Shown: piece by piece, positions 33,435 through 41,346 of the stretch
How the letters are laid out: each line of letters begins with the position of its first letter
Numbering within the stretch: position 1 is the first letter of the stretch
DNA from: Paenibacillus glycanilyticus
Lineage (GTDB): Bacteria; Bacillota; Bacilli; Paenibacillales; Paenibacillaceae
DNA: 64,000 bases
Assembly (NCBI RefSeq): GCF_023715145.1
Contig: NZ_JAMBNP010000003.1
Span: forward strand, 186,001-250,000
Direction of reading: 5' to 3'
Made by a program: the position numbers and the translations under genes
The notes under the pieces: model-generated
Seen by the model: only the letters and a program-made list of their open reading frames with translations
What the model was told of the DNA's origin: nothing
Database searches by the model: none

Positions 33435-34931
33435 TTAGTGGCTCATGCTTACGCGTTCTTGCTTCTCGCTCTCGGGCTTATCGCTTTCCGGCGGCGTAGT
33501 GCGTTTCACGAACAAGCCGATGATGATAGCGGCGATAGCAACCACAAGGCCAATCCAGAACGCATCGTGAATGCCGGATACCATCCCCTTCGCAGCCTCG
33601 GCAGGTGCGGTCGGATCTGTCGATGTCTTCAGGTAGTCCTTGGTGCCGTTACTCATAATACTGATGAACAGCGCTGTACCAATGGCGCCCGATACTTGCT
33701 GAAGTGTATTCAGAATCGCGGTGCCATGCGGGTACAGGCTGCGCGGCAGCTGGTTCAGACCGGAGGTTTGGGCTGGCATCATAACAAGGGAAATACCGAC
33801 CATCATAATGATATGGATCAGGACAATATGACCGTTGCTTGCCGTTGCATCGATGCCGGTGAACATCCACAGCGAGACCGCTACAAGAATAAGGCCTGGC
33901 GTTACGAGAATGCGCGGACCAAACTTGTCGAACAATACACCCGACACAGGGGCCATAATTCCGTTAACGATACTGCCCGGAAGCATGATGAGACCTGAAG
34001 TGAAGGCCGTCATGAGAAGTGCTCCCTGCAAGAACATGGGCAGCAGCGTCATGGTGGAGAACAACGTCATCATAAGCACAAAGAGCAGAATGGTTACAAT
34101 AGAGAACATTGGCGATTTGAATGCCCGCAGGTCCAGAATCGGAGCCTCGAGCTTCAGCTGGCGCCAGATAAAGATAAGCAAGGCGACGGCGCCAACGGCA
34201 ATCGTCCAGATTACTTCGGGATCCGACCAGCCCTTCTCGCCTGTCGAGCTGAAGCCGTATACGAGTCCGCCAAAGCCGATAGTGGAGAGAAGAATGGAGA
34301 GGATATCCACCTTAGGCTTTGTAATATCGGATACGTTCTTCAGGAACATGAAGGAGAAGATGATCGACAAGGCTGCCAGAGGGATAACCAGAATAAACAG
34401 CCAGCGCCAGTTCAGCGAGTCCATGATGACGCCGGACAGCGTTGGTCCAATAGCGGGGGCGGCCATAATAACGAGACCGATCAGACCCATTGCGCCTCCG
34501 CGCTTCTCCGGCGGGAAGATCGCCATAATCGTATTCATCAATACGGGAAGCATCAGACCGGTTCCGATCGCCTGCACGATACGTCCTACAAGCAGAACGC
34601 CAAATTCGGGCGCAACGGCCGAAATGACGGTGCCGGCAAAAAATAGCGTCATGGCGCCAATAAACATTTGTCTGGTCGTAAACCATTGTTGGAGTAAGGC
34701 CGTTACCGGTACAAGCACGCCAACCACGAGCATATAGGCCGTAGTCAGCCATTGGATAGTTGAAGGGCCAACTTCAAAGGCCTTCATTAACTCCGGAAGC
34801 GCGTTGCCGAGCAGCGTTTCATTCAGTATGGCAATAAAAGCGCCAATAATAATAGTAGCAATAATGGGCCCGCGCTTAATGTTGCTTAAGTCGGGTGCCG
34901 AGCTGGATCCGCCAGCTTGAGAAGCATTCAT
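33435..34931 (-). CDS. MFS transporter, DHA2 (EmrB/QacA) family
   Basis: 498 residues, 14-TM size class. Motifs: LNETLLGNALPELMKAF in TM1 (motif D1-like), LTTAYMLVVGVLVPVTA, GRIVQAIGTGLMLP and the antiporter motif C-like APAIGPTLSGVIMD near residue 150-163. Family members export lipophilic cations, antibiotics or detergents by proton antiport. ATG 34931 has AAGGAAGG about 9 nt upstream; the 33 nt upstream in frame have no better site. It is divergent from the ssu operon; no regulator is next to it. Confidence 0.88.
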   Translation of the reverse strand: MNASQAGGSSSAPDLSNIKRGPIIATIIIGAFIAILNETLLGNALPELMKAFEVGPSTIQWLTTAYMLVVGVLVPVTALLQQWFTTRQMFIGAMTLFFAGTVISAVAPEFGVLLVGRIVQAIGTGLMLPVLMNTIMAIFPPEKRGGAMGLIGLVIMAAPAIGPTLSGVIMDSLNWRWLFILVIPLAALSIIFSFMFLKNVSDITKPKVDILSILLSTIGFGGLVYGFSSTGEKGWSDPEVIWTIAVGAVALLIFIWRQLKLEAPILDLRAFKSPMFSIVTILLFVLMMTLFSTMTLLPMFLQGALLMTAFTSGLIMLPGSIVNGIMAPVSGVLFDKFGPRILVTPGLILVAVSLWMFTGIDATASNGHIVLIHIIMMVGISLVMMPAQTSGLNQLPRSLYPHGTAILNTLQQVSGAIGTALFISIMSNGTKDYLKTSTDPTAPAEAAKGMVSGIHDAFWIGLVVAIAAIIIGLFVKRTTPPESDKPESEKQERVSMSH

Positions 34932-35142
34932 GGATAATTGCCTTCCTTTCCTTCGTTTGGGCACGAAGAGGTATGTACCTTATTTTGTTTAGGCTCTCTG
35001 GACAGTAAGCAGCCGCGTAATGTCCTTGTTTTCCCCTCCACGGATCTTTATTCAAGCCCAATTTCCACTTTATCACAGGGGGCTAGGCAGAGAAAAGAGC
35101 TGGCGGTGATAACAAATGATTATAATTTTTGTTAATTCATAG

Positions 35143-35171
35143 TTGACTTATAGGAATTATGTGGTTATATT
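35143..35171 (+). promoter_or_regulatory. Sigma-A-type promoter of the sulfonate operon
   Basis: TTGACT (35143-35148), 17-nt spacer, TATATT (35166-35171). The spacer contains ATAGGAATTAT, reminiscent of sulfur-regulator (CymR-type) sites, though that is not firm. Predicted transcription start is near 35178. Confidence 0.7.
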
Positions 35172-35195
35172 AAAGGCATTAGATCGATAAAACTT

Positions 35196-35268
35196 ACCGG
35201 ACCACCGGAAGTTTCCCCGACTGACACTCCCTCGAGGGAGCTTGGCTTGTGGAAACTTCCGGTTTTTG
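35196..35268 (+). promoter_or_regulatory. Leader terminator/attenuator before ssuA
   Basis: ACCGGAAGTTTCC (35204-35216) pairs perfectly with GGAAACTTCCGGT (35251-35263), followed by TTTTTG, inside the predicted ssu leader and 35 nt before the first gene. A palindrome CTCCCTCGAGGGAG (35227-35240) forms the inner hairpin. An upstream ACCGG (35196-35200) duplicates the base of the 5' arm and could form a competing CCGG-ACCA-CCGG hairpin. I recognise no S-box or T-box motif here. Confidence 0.65.
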
Positions 35269-35302
35269 TTGTGTCCAAAATCAGAAAACAGGGGTGTTAA
35301 TA

Positions 35303-36298
35303 ATGAAAAAGTATCGGAAATTATCCTTCTTCATCCTTACATTGATCAGCTTGATGATGGTGACAGCCGCATGCGGTTCCAACAATACAAACAGCCCGGC
35401 TGACACTTCTGCCTCCAATAACACATCCGGAAGTTCCAAAGATAAAGTGATTCGAATCGGCTACCAGAAATACGGTACGGTAAACATTTTGAAAGCAAAA
35501 GGTACCCTTGACGAGCGTCTTGAAGCGGAAGGCTACAAAATTACGTGGACGGAGTTTCCCGGCGGCCCTCAATTGCTCGAAGCTCTTAACGTAGGCAGTA
35601 TCGATATCGGCCATACGGGCGAAGCTCCCCCGATCTTTGCTCAGGCTGCCGACGCGCCGCTTGTTTATCTGGCTCATGAGCCGGCAAGCCCAACCAGCGA
35701 AGGGATCATCGTGCCGAAGGATTCGGCAATCGCCTCTCTCGCGGATTTGAAGGGTAAGAAAGTCGCATTGAATAAAGGCTCGAACGTTCACTATCTGCTT
35801 GTTAAGGCGCTTGAGAAAGCTGGCGTTGATTATAACGACATTACTACCGTTTTCCTGCCTCCCGGCGACGCGCGGGTAGCCTTCGAGAACGGCAGCGTAG
35901 ATGCTTGGGTTATCTGGGATCCGTTCCTCGCGGCAGCTCAGACCGCAACCGGCGGCAAGCTTCTGACGGACGGCAAGGATCTGGTCTCGAACATCGAGTT
36001 CTACCTCGCATCCCGCAAGTTTGCCGAAGAGAACGCATCCGTCATTGATGTCTTTAAGGAAGAACTGAACAAGATCGACGAGTGGGCGGCTGCTAATCAG
36101 AAGGATGTGGCAGAGCTGTTGTCCCCGCAGCTTGGCATCGACGTTCCGTCTCTTGAACTGGCGGCTTCGCGCAGAGGCTACGGTCTTAATCCAATTGACG
36201 ACTCCATTATTGAAGCGCAGCAAAAAATCGCCGATACCTTCTTTGGCCTGAAGCTTATCCCGAAAGAAATTCAAGTGAAGGACGCTACTTTGAAATAA
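35303..36298 (+). CDS. ssuA: Aliphatic sulfonate ABC transporter substrate-binding lipoprotein
   Basis: 331 residues with signal peptide and lipobox TAAC (Cys about 22). The SsuA/NMT1 pattern is clear: IGYQKYGTVNILKAKGTLDE near 51-70, WTEFPGGPQLLEALNVGSID, HTGEAPPIFAQAA and VALNKGSNVHYLLVKALEKA. It captures alkanesulfonates for import as a sulfur source. ATG 35303 has AGGGGTG upstream; the frame is open from 35249 but that start would lie in the terminator. It is the first gene of the ssu operon, behind a strong promoter and a leader terminator, so expression is probably controlled by sulfur supply. Confidence 0.9.
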   Translation: MKKYRKLSFFILTLISLMMVTAACGSNNTNSPADTSASNNTSGSSKDKVIRIGYQKYGTVNILKAKGTLDERLEAEGYKITWTEFPGGPQLLEALNVGSIDIGHTGEAPPIFAQAADAPLVYLAHEPASPTSEGIIVPKDSAIASLADLKGKKVALNKGSNVHYLLVKALEKAGVDYNDITTVFLPPGDARVAFENGSVDAWVIWDPFLAAAQTATGGKLLTDGKDLVSNIEFYLASRKFAEENASVIDVFKEELNKIDEWAAANQKDVAELLSPQLGIDVPSLELAASRRGYGLNPIDDSIIEAQQKIADTFFGLKLIPKEIQVKDATLK

Positions 36299-36335
36299 GA
36301 AATAAGAAAGCCGACAATGGAGAGGGGTTATAACA

Positions 36336-37481
36336 ATGGAAGTATTCTGGTTTATTCCGACGCATGGTGATGGACGTTATCTTGGCAGCGCTGAAGGAGC
36401 ACGCACCGTTGATGCGAAGTATATGCAGCAGGTTGCGCAGGCAGCTGACCGTCTAGGCTACGGCGGCGTGCTGCTGCCGACCGGAACCTCCTGCGAGGAT
36501 GCCTGGGTGGTTGCGTCTTCCCTAATTCCCGTAACCGAAAAGCTTAAATTCCTCGTAGCGCTCCGGCCCGGCTTGATGTCGCCAACGTTGTCGGCGAGAA
36601 TGGCATCAACGTTTGACCGGATTTCAAACGGACGCCTCTTGATCAACGTCGTAACCGGCGGGGATCCGGTAGAGCTAGCAGGCGAAGGGGTATTCCTCGG
36701 ACATGACGAGCGATACGACCTGACAAGCGAGTTCCTTGAAATATGGCGCAGAGAGCTGAAGGGCGAGGTTGTTGATTTTGAAGGCTCGCATCTGAAGGTA
36801 GAAGGCGGGAAAGTGCTGTATCCGCCGGTACAGGCGCCGTATCCGCCGCTTTACTTCGGAGGATCTTCCCCCGCGGGGCAACAGGTGGCGGCAGATCATG
36901 TCGATGTTTACCTGACTTGGGGAGAACCGCCGCAGGAAGTGGCGAAGAAGATCGATCAGGTGCGTCAGCTTGCCGCTGAGCGCGGAAGAGAAATTCGATT
37001 TGGCATCCGGCTTCATGTCATTGTCCGCGAAACATCGGAAGAGGCATGGAGAGAAGCGGACCGCCTCATAAGCAAAGTGGATGGAGATGCGATTGCAGCG
37101 GCGCGCAAAGTATTTGCCCGTTATGATTCGGAAGGGCAGAAGCGCATGTCGGATCTGCATGGCGGAGACCGGAGCCAGCTTGAGATTTATCCGAACCTGT
37201 GGGCAGGCGTTGGTCTGGTTCGAGGCGGAGCGGGCACTGCGCTTGTAGGCAACCCGACTGAAGTTGCCAATCTAATGAAGGAATATGCGGCCCTTGGTAT
37301 AGAGACGTTTATATTGTCCGGTTATCCGCACTTGGAAGAAGCTTATCAATTCGCCGATCTTGTATTCCCTCTGCTTCCTCTTAAAGGAGTGCAGTCGGCC
37401 AACGGTCCATCATCTACTAGTCCGTTCGGAGAGTTGATCGCCAATTCGGTGAAGCCGGCGGAGCGGGCATCAGTTAAATAG
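36336..37481 (+). CDS. ssuD: FMNH2-dependent alkanesulfonate monooxygenase
   Basis: 381 residues, the standard length of SsuD, a bacterial luciferase-like TIM-barrel enzyme that cleaves alkanesulfonates to aldehyde and sulfite with FMNH2 and O2. Visible signatures: [14 protein letters not shown] near 4-17, [14 protein letters not shown] near 49-62 with the conserved Cys, [15 protein letters not shown] near 75-89, [15 protein letters not shown] near 109-123 and [15 protein letters not shown] lies upstream of ATG 36336. The gene lies between ssuA and ssuC. The FMN reductase partner (SsuE-type) is not in this operon; the NADPH-dependent FMN reductase at 50993 is a possible source of FMNH2. Confidence 0.93.
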   Translation: MEVFWFIPTHGDGRYLGSAEGARTVDAKYMQQVAQAADRLGYGGVLLPTGTSCEDAWVVASSLIPVTEKLKFLVALRPGLMSPTLSARMASTFDRISNGRLLINVVTGGDPVELAGEGVFLGHDERYDLTSEFLEIWRRELKGEVVDFEGSHLKVEGGKVLYPPVQAPYPPLYFGGSSPAGQQVAADHVDVYLTWGEPPQEVAKKIDQVRQLAAERGREIRFGIRLHVIVRETSEEAWREADRLISKVDGDAIAAARKVFARYDSEGQKRMSDLHGGDRSQLEIYPNLWAGVGLVRGGAGTALVGNPTEVANLMKEYAALGIETFILSGYPHLEEAYQFADLVFPLLPLKGVQSANGPSSTSPFGELIANSVKPAERASVK

Positions 37482-37492
37482 GAGGCGGCAAT

Positions 37493-38290
37493 ATGAAGAG
37501 TCCAGCAGCTCGTAACTGGAAAACTGGAACGTTATCTATAGGACTCGAATGGTTGATACCGATCCTTGTTGTAGCGGTCTGGCAATGGTTAGGCAGTGCC
37601 GGATGGATCTCCCAGCGCATCCTGCCCACCCCGGTATCCGTGGTGGAGGCCGGCGCAAAGCTTATTCGCAACGGGGATTTGTTCGTGTATATCGGCGACA
37701 GTACAAGGCGTGCGCTAGTGGGCTTTGTGATAGGAGGAGGCATCGGCTTCATTCTGGCTATCTTAAACGGCTTGCTGCCTTTTATAGAAAAACTGACGGA
37801 TTCAAGCATTCAGATGATTCGGACGATCCCGCACTTATCCCTTATTCCGCTTATCATTGCATGGTTCGGCATCGGCGAGCAGGGTAAAATTTTTCTTGTT
37901 GCGCTTGGTGTAGCCTTCCCGATTTACTTGAACACCCTGCATGGCATCCGGTCCGTTGAACCGGGCTTGATTGAGATGGGCCGTACTTACGGGCTCCGAG
38001 GCTTCGCGCTGTTTCGTACGATTATTTTTCCCGGCGCGCTCCCGTCCATCTTGGTTGGCCTGCGGTTCGCGCTCGGCATTATGTGGATTACGCTGATTGT
38101 CTCGGAGACGATCTCCTCCAACAGCGGAATCGGGTTTATGGCGATGAATGCGCGCGAGTTTTTCCGGATGGACGTAGTTGTGCTTAGTATTGTGATTTAT
38201 GCTTTGCTCGGCAAATTGTCCGATTGGCTGGCGAAGCTTATGGAGAGGAGTTGGCTGCAATGGCATCCGCACTTTCGGCGTCAGAAGTAA
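37493..38290 (+). CDS. ssuC: Aliphatic sulfonate ABC transporter permease
   Basis: 265 residues, about six membrane segments, SsuC/TauC type. The N-terminal [15 protein letters not shown] and the cytoplasmic coupling loop ([20 protein letters not shown] near 169-188) are typical, as is [14 protein letters not shown]. It forms the membrane channel with the SsuB ATPase. AGGAGG precedes ATG 37493. Its 3' end overlaps ssuB by 31 nt, indicating translational coupling. Confidence 0.92.
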   Translation: MKSPAARNWKTGTLSIGLEWLIPILVVAVWQWLGSAGWISQRILPTPVSVVEAGAKLIRNGDLFVYIGDSTRRALVGFVIGGGIGFILAILNGLLPFIEKLTDSSIQMIRTIPHLSLIPLIIAWFGIGEQGKIFLVALGVAFPIYLNTLHGIRSVEPGLIEMGRTYGLRGFALFRTIIFPGALPSILVGLRFALGIMWITLIVSETISSNSGIGFMAMNAREFFRMDVVVLSIVIYALLGKLSDWLAKLMERSWLQWHPHFRRQK

Positions 38291-39078
38291 TCAATCAGCC
38301 TGGGGCGGGATCGCCCGCGCAGGCATCATCCCGCGGTTTGCAGGTTGAAGTCAGGGATGCGGTTGTCCGGTTTGGCGATCTTACCGTACTCCGGGATCTC
38401 GACTTGACGATTCCATCCGGACAGTTCCTTGCCGTCGTTGGCCGGAGCGGTTGCGGCAAAAGCACGCTGCTCCGCCTTCTCGCCGGACTCGAACGGTCCG
38501 CTCAAGGCTCGGTATCCTTCGGAGGCAAGCCGTCCTCAGGCTTGAGATCGGATGTGCGGGTAATGTTCCAGGATGCCCGGCTTCTCCCTTGGAAGAACGT
38601 GCTGGATAATGTCCGGATCGGCGTAGAAGGAGGCGACCGCGCCAAAGCGCTGGAGGCGCTGGAGCTTGTGGGTCTGGCAGACCGCGCGAAGGAATGGCCA
38701 TCCGTCTTGTCCGGCGGGCAGCGGCAGAGAGTTTCTCTTGCCCGGGCGCTTGTCAGCAATCCAAGCATCCTGCTGTTTGACGAGCCGCTGGGGGCGCTTG
38801 ATGCGCTTACCCGCATTGAGATGCAGCAGCTAATCGAACGCTTATGGCGGGAGAGAAGGTTCACGGCGGTACTGGTCACTCATGACGTGAGCGAAGCGGT
38901 GGCGCTTGCCGACCGCGTGGTTCTGGTGGAGAACGGCACCATCTCGCAGGATATTCCGATTGCCTTGGCTCGTCCCCGCGAGAGGGATAACGGATTTACC
39001 CATTACGAGAACAGCATTCTGAACCGCGTATTGGGAAAAGCTCCGGCAGGCGCCAAGGACGAAGGTTTCTCGATTTAA
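38260..39078 (+). CDS. ssuB: Aliphatic sulfonate ABC transporter ATP-binding protein
   Basis: 272 residues. Walker [11 protein letters not shown] near 64-73, Q-loop [10 protein letters not shown] near 104-113, signature LSGGQRQR near 147-154, Walker [12 protein letters not shown] near 170-180, switch His in VTHD. A 20- to 30-residue N-terminal extension precedes the nucleotide-binding domain. ATG 38260 follows GGAGAGGAG at a 9-nt distance; the frame is open from 38224 and a TTG at 38251 lies between. It energises SsuC-mediated import of alkanesulfonates. Last gene of the operon; a terminator follows. Confidence 0.93.
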   Translation: MASALSASEVINQPGAGSPAQASSRGLQVEVRDAVVRFGDLTVLRDLDLTIPSGQFLAVVGRSGCGKSTLLRLLAGLERSAQGSVSFGGKPSSGLRSDVRVMFQDARLLPWKNVLDNVRIGVEGGDRAKALEALELVGLADRAKEWPSVLSGGQRQRVSLARALVSNPSILLFDEPLGALDALTRIEMQQLIERLWRERRFTAVLVTHDVSEAVALADRVVLVENGTISQDIPIALARPRERDNGFTHYENSILNRVLGKAPAGAKDEGFSI

Positions 39079-39095
39079 ATAAAACAGCAGGAAAT

Positions 39096-39122
39096 AAAGG
39101 GCACCCGCCGCGGGTGCCCTTT
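39096..39122. terminator. Bidirectional intrinsic terminator after ssuB
   Basis: AAAGGGCACCCG (39096-39107) pairs with CGGGTGCCCTTT (39111-39122), 12 bp with a 3-nt loop. Confidence 0.85.
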
Positions 39123-39130
39123 ATTTGCGT

Positions 39131-39679
39131 TTAGATCAGAGCCTTCGAAGGATCGGACTCCGTATAGATCGAGATCATCACGATGGCCGTATCCTCTCCG
39201 ATGTTTTTTACCGTATGCGGGGTACAGGCATTCCAGCTGAAGGAGTCGCCGGCGCGTAATTCAGCCGCATCCTCCCCTTGCTCAACATAGACCGATCCCT
39301 GGACGACAACATGCACTTCCTCGCCTTCATGGGCGTGGTTCTCGCCCGTTGACGCGCCTGGCGGAAGCTCTACAAGCATCATGTGGACATTTTTTGTGGA
39401 GCTGAGATGGAATACCTTCAGCTTGTCCGGTCCGCTTGTTGTTACGCGGCGATCCTCCTTGCGGATAATCTGCATCTTTTCCTTTTTGCTTAACAGCAAA
39501 TAAGCTAACGGAACCTGCAGCGCATTTGCGATATTTTCCAAGGTGGCGATAGAGGGTGAGGTTTTATTCGTTTCGACCTGGCTCATAAAGCCCTGAGACA
39601 AGCCGGTTTCTTCGCAGATTTGGGCGATCGTAATGTTCTTCCGTTTCCGGATGGCCCGAATGGTAGAGCCGATATCCAT
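39131..39679 (-). CDS. XRE-family regulator with C-terminal cupin domain
   Basis: 182 residues. The N-terminal XRE helix-turn-helix (ITIAQICEETGLSQGFMSQV, then SIATLENIANALQVPLAYLL) spans about 16-63. A cupin_2 domain follows, with PPGASTGENHAHEGEEVHVV near 109-128 supplying the conserved His/Glu, and GDSFSWNACTPHTVKN near 145-160. It most likely senses a small molecule and controls the divergent esterase/dioxygenase pair. ATG 39679 is preferred; AAGGAG lies 11-12 nt upstream, and the in-frame GTG at 39691 touches the SD. Confidence 0.88.
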   Translation of the reverse strand: MDIGSTIRAIRKRKNITIAQICEETGLSQGFMSQVETNKTSPSIATLENIANALQVPLAYLLLSKKEKMQIIRKEDRRVTTSGPDKLKVFHLSSTKNVHMMLVELPPGASTGENHAHEGEEVHVVVQGSVYVEQGEDAAELRAGDSFSWNACTPHTVKNIGEDTAIVMISIYTESDPSKALI

Positions 39680-39700
39680 GCTACAGCTCACTCCTTAAAA

Positions 39701-39806
39701 TATTAGTGATACACAACTTATATACATATTAGCAATTTTTTGATTGACAGGCTAGACCTTTGCGTACTATATTTCTTATATAAAATAAATATTCACATTA
39801 CTAATA
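39701..39806. promoter_or_regulatory. Mirrored operator-like sites between the XRE-cupin regulator and the esterase gene
   Basis: TATTAGTGAT (39701-39710) on one side is nearly the exact inverse of ATTACTAATA (39797-39806) on the other; each copy lies about 20-40 nt from the start of its gene. CATATTAGCAA near 39725 may be a third half-site. The layout suggests one repressor acting on both promoters. Confidence 0.45.
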
Positions 39807-39834
39807 TATTACGGCGAGGATGGAGGGTTATCTG

Positions 39835-40479
39835 ATGAACTCGGTTTATGAATATGATGTCAGGCTGCCGTCACGGCTCGAGCCCGGCAGAACGTACCCC
39901 ACGATTTTTACCCTTCACGGGAAAGGCTCTAACGAGCGGAATATGTACGGTCTGATTGAATCGCTGGCCGATGATTTTATTATTATCGGGATCCGCGGCA
40001 ATCTTCCGCTCGGAGCGGGCTATCAATATTATGAGCTCAAAAGCCTTGGCAATCCCGTTCGCGATCTGTTTGACCAGGCAGTGACGCGGCTTGAAGCTTT
40101 CATTAAGGAAGCGCCAGCCGAATTTCCGGTCGATCCGAAGCGCCGGTATTTGCTTGGCTTCAGCCAAGGGGCGATCCTGTCCATGACCCTGGCGCTTAAG
40201 ATGGGGGACCAGTTAAAGGGCATTGCGGCGTTAAACGGTTATGTGCCGGGCTTTGTGAAGGAGGAATATCCGCTGCAAAGCGTGGAGCGGGTATCCGTTT
40301 ATATCTCGCACGGAGAATTTGATTCGATCTTCCCGGTCAGCATCGGGTATGAGAATGAGGCATACTTCAAGACGCGGACTTCCGGCCTCGCGTTCAAGAC
40401 TTATAAGTCCGATCACGGCGTAACGGAGGAGAACCAGCGGGATCTCCTGCAATGGTTCAAGGAAGACGCAGTAAGATAA
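39835..40479 (+). CDS. Carboxylesterase/phospholipase-family alpha/beta hydrolase
   Basis: 214 residues, small single-domain alpha/beta hydrolase of the Abhydrolase_2 type, resembling YodD/MhqD-like esterases. Oxyanion-side TLHGKGSNERNM near 26-37 and nucleophile elbow GFSQGAIL near 111-118 are visible. A late SHGEFDSIFP (about 162-171) gives the Asp, and DHGVTEENQ gives the His. ATG 39835 has GGAGGG 6-7 nt upstream. It is co-transcribed with the ring-opening dioxygenase 23 nt downstream. Such pairs occur in quinone/aromatic detoxification loci (mhq-like); this link is by analogy. Confidence 0.85.
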   Translation: MNSVYEYDVRLPSRLEPGRTYPTIFTLHGKGSNERNMYGLIESLADDFIIIGIRGNLPLGAGYQYYELKSLGNPVRDLFDQAVTRLEAFIKEAPAEFPVDPKRRYLLGFSQGAILSMTLALKMGDQLKGIAALNGYVPGFVKEEYPLQSVERVSVYISHGEFDSIFPVSIGYENEAYFKTRTSGLAFKTYKSDHGVTEENQRDLLQWFKEDAVR

Positions 40480-40502
40480 TTCAATCAGAGGAGTGACCGG
40501 TA

Positions 40503-41273
40503 ATGCTTCCATCTTACTTTTTCGCGCATGGCGCGCCATCAATTGTCCTTGAGGAGAACAGCTATACGGAGCTTTTGAAGTCCTTTGCTGCAAATCATCC
40601 GAAGCCTAAGGCTATCGTTCTTTTTTCCGCCCACTGGGAGGAGGTTGCGCAAGCCGTCAGCGGTGCGGACACGTACAGCACGATTTATGATTTTGGCGGC
40701 TTCCAGGAGGAGCTGTATCAGATGACCTATCCGGCCAGAGGCGATCAAGCCTTAACGGACCGCATCGTATCGCTCTTTGAGTCGAGTGGCGTTCGGACGG
40801 TGCAGGATAAGGAGCGCGGACTTGATCACGGGGCATGGGCCGTGCTTAAGCTGCTCTACCCGGAGGCAGATATTCCGGTTATCGCTTTATCGGTTAACCG
40901 TTACTTGACGAATGAACAGCAATATCAGATCGGCAAAGCCTTGGCGGAGCTTCGGGAGCAGGATGTGCTCATTATCGGGAGCGGGGGCACCGTTCATAAT
41001 TTGCGGGCTCTGAACTGGCGTTCGGCTGGCGTTGACGACTGGGCCGAATCCTTCGATAACTGGCTGCAGGAGAAGCTGGAAGCGTGGGATACCGAGTCGC
41101 TGTTCCGGTATGAGACGCTGGCTCCATATGCGGCGCAGGCGGTCCCGACAAGCGAGCATTTCATTCCGCTGCTGCTGGCGATGGGCGCGGCGGACGGCAC
41201 CCGCCAGGCGAAGCTGCTGCACCGCAGCTATCAATACGGTAATTTAAGCCTTAGCTGCTGGGAGTTTGCATAA
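40503..41273 (+). CDS. Extradiol ring-opening dioxygenase, DODA/LigB type
   Basis: 256 residues of the class III extradiol dioxygenase family (LigB; 4,5-DOPA dioxygenase-like). N-terminal PSYFFAHGAPSIVLEENSYT (residues 3-22) contributes a metal His, LFSAHWEE near 40-47 another, LDHGAWAVLKLLYPEADIPV near 107-126, and GSGGTVHNLRALNW near 163-176. It would open catechol-type rings with Fe(II) or Zn(II). GAGGAG precedes ATG 40503. Partner of the upstream esterase, under likely control of the XRE-cupin regulator. Confidence 0.9.
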   Translation: MLPSYFFAHGAPSIVLEENSYTELLKSFAANHPKPKAIVLFSAHWEEVAQAVSGADTYSTIYDFGGFQEELYQMTYPARGDQALTDRIVSLFESSGVRTVQDKERGLDHGAWAVLKLLYPEADIPVIALSVNRYLTNEQQYQIGKALAELREQDVLIIGSGGTVHNLRALNWRSAGVDDWAESFDNWLQEKLEAWDTESLFRYETLAPYAAQAVPTSEHFIPLLLAMGAADGTRQAKLLHRSYQYGNLSLSCWEFA

Positions 41274-41298
41274 GGATAAGCGGAAGGCAGGAACGGGA

Positions 41299-41340
41299 AA
41301 GCCCAAGACCTTTGATCAGCAAGGGTCTTGGGCTTTTTTT
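41299..41340. terminator. Intrinsic terminator between convergent genes
   Basis: AAGCCCAAGACC (41299-41310) pairs with GGTCTTGGGCTT (41324-41335), followed by a long T-run on the + strand. Confidence 0.85.
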
Positions 41341-41346
41341 TTCGTC

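Noticed and set aside
35178-35302. S-box (SAM) riboswitch or T-box in the ssu leader
   Set aside because: The conserved core motifs of those elements are not present; only a terminator and an inner palindrome are seen.
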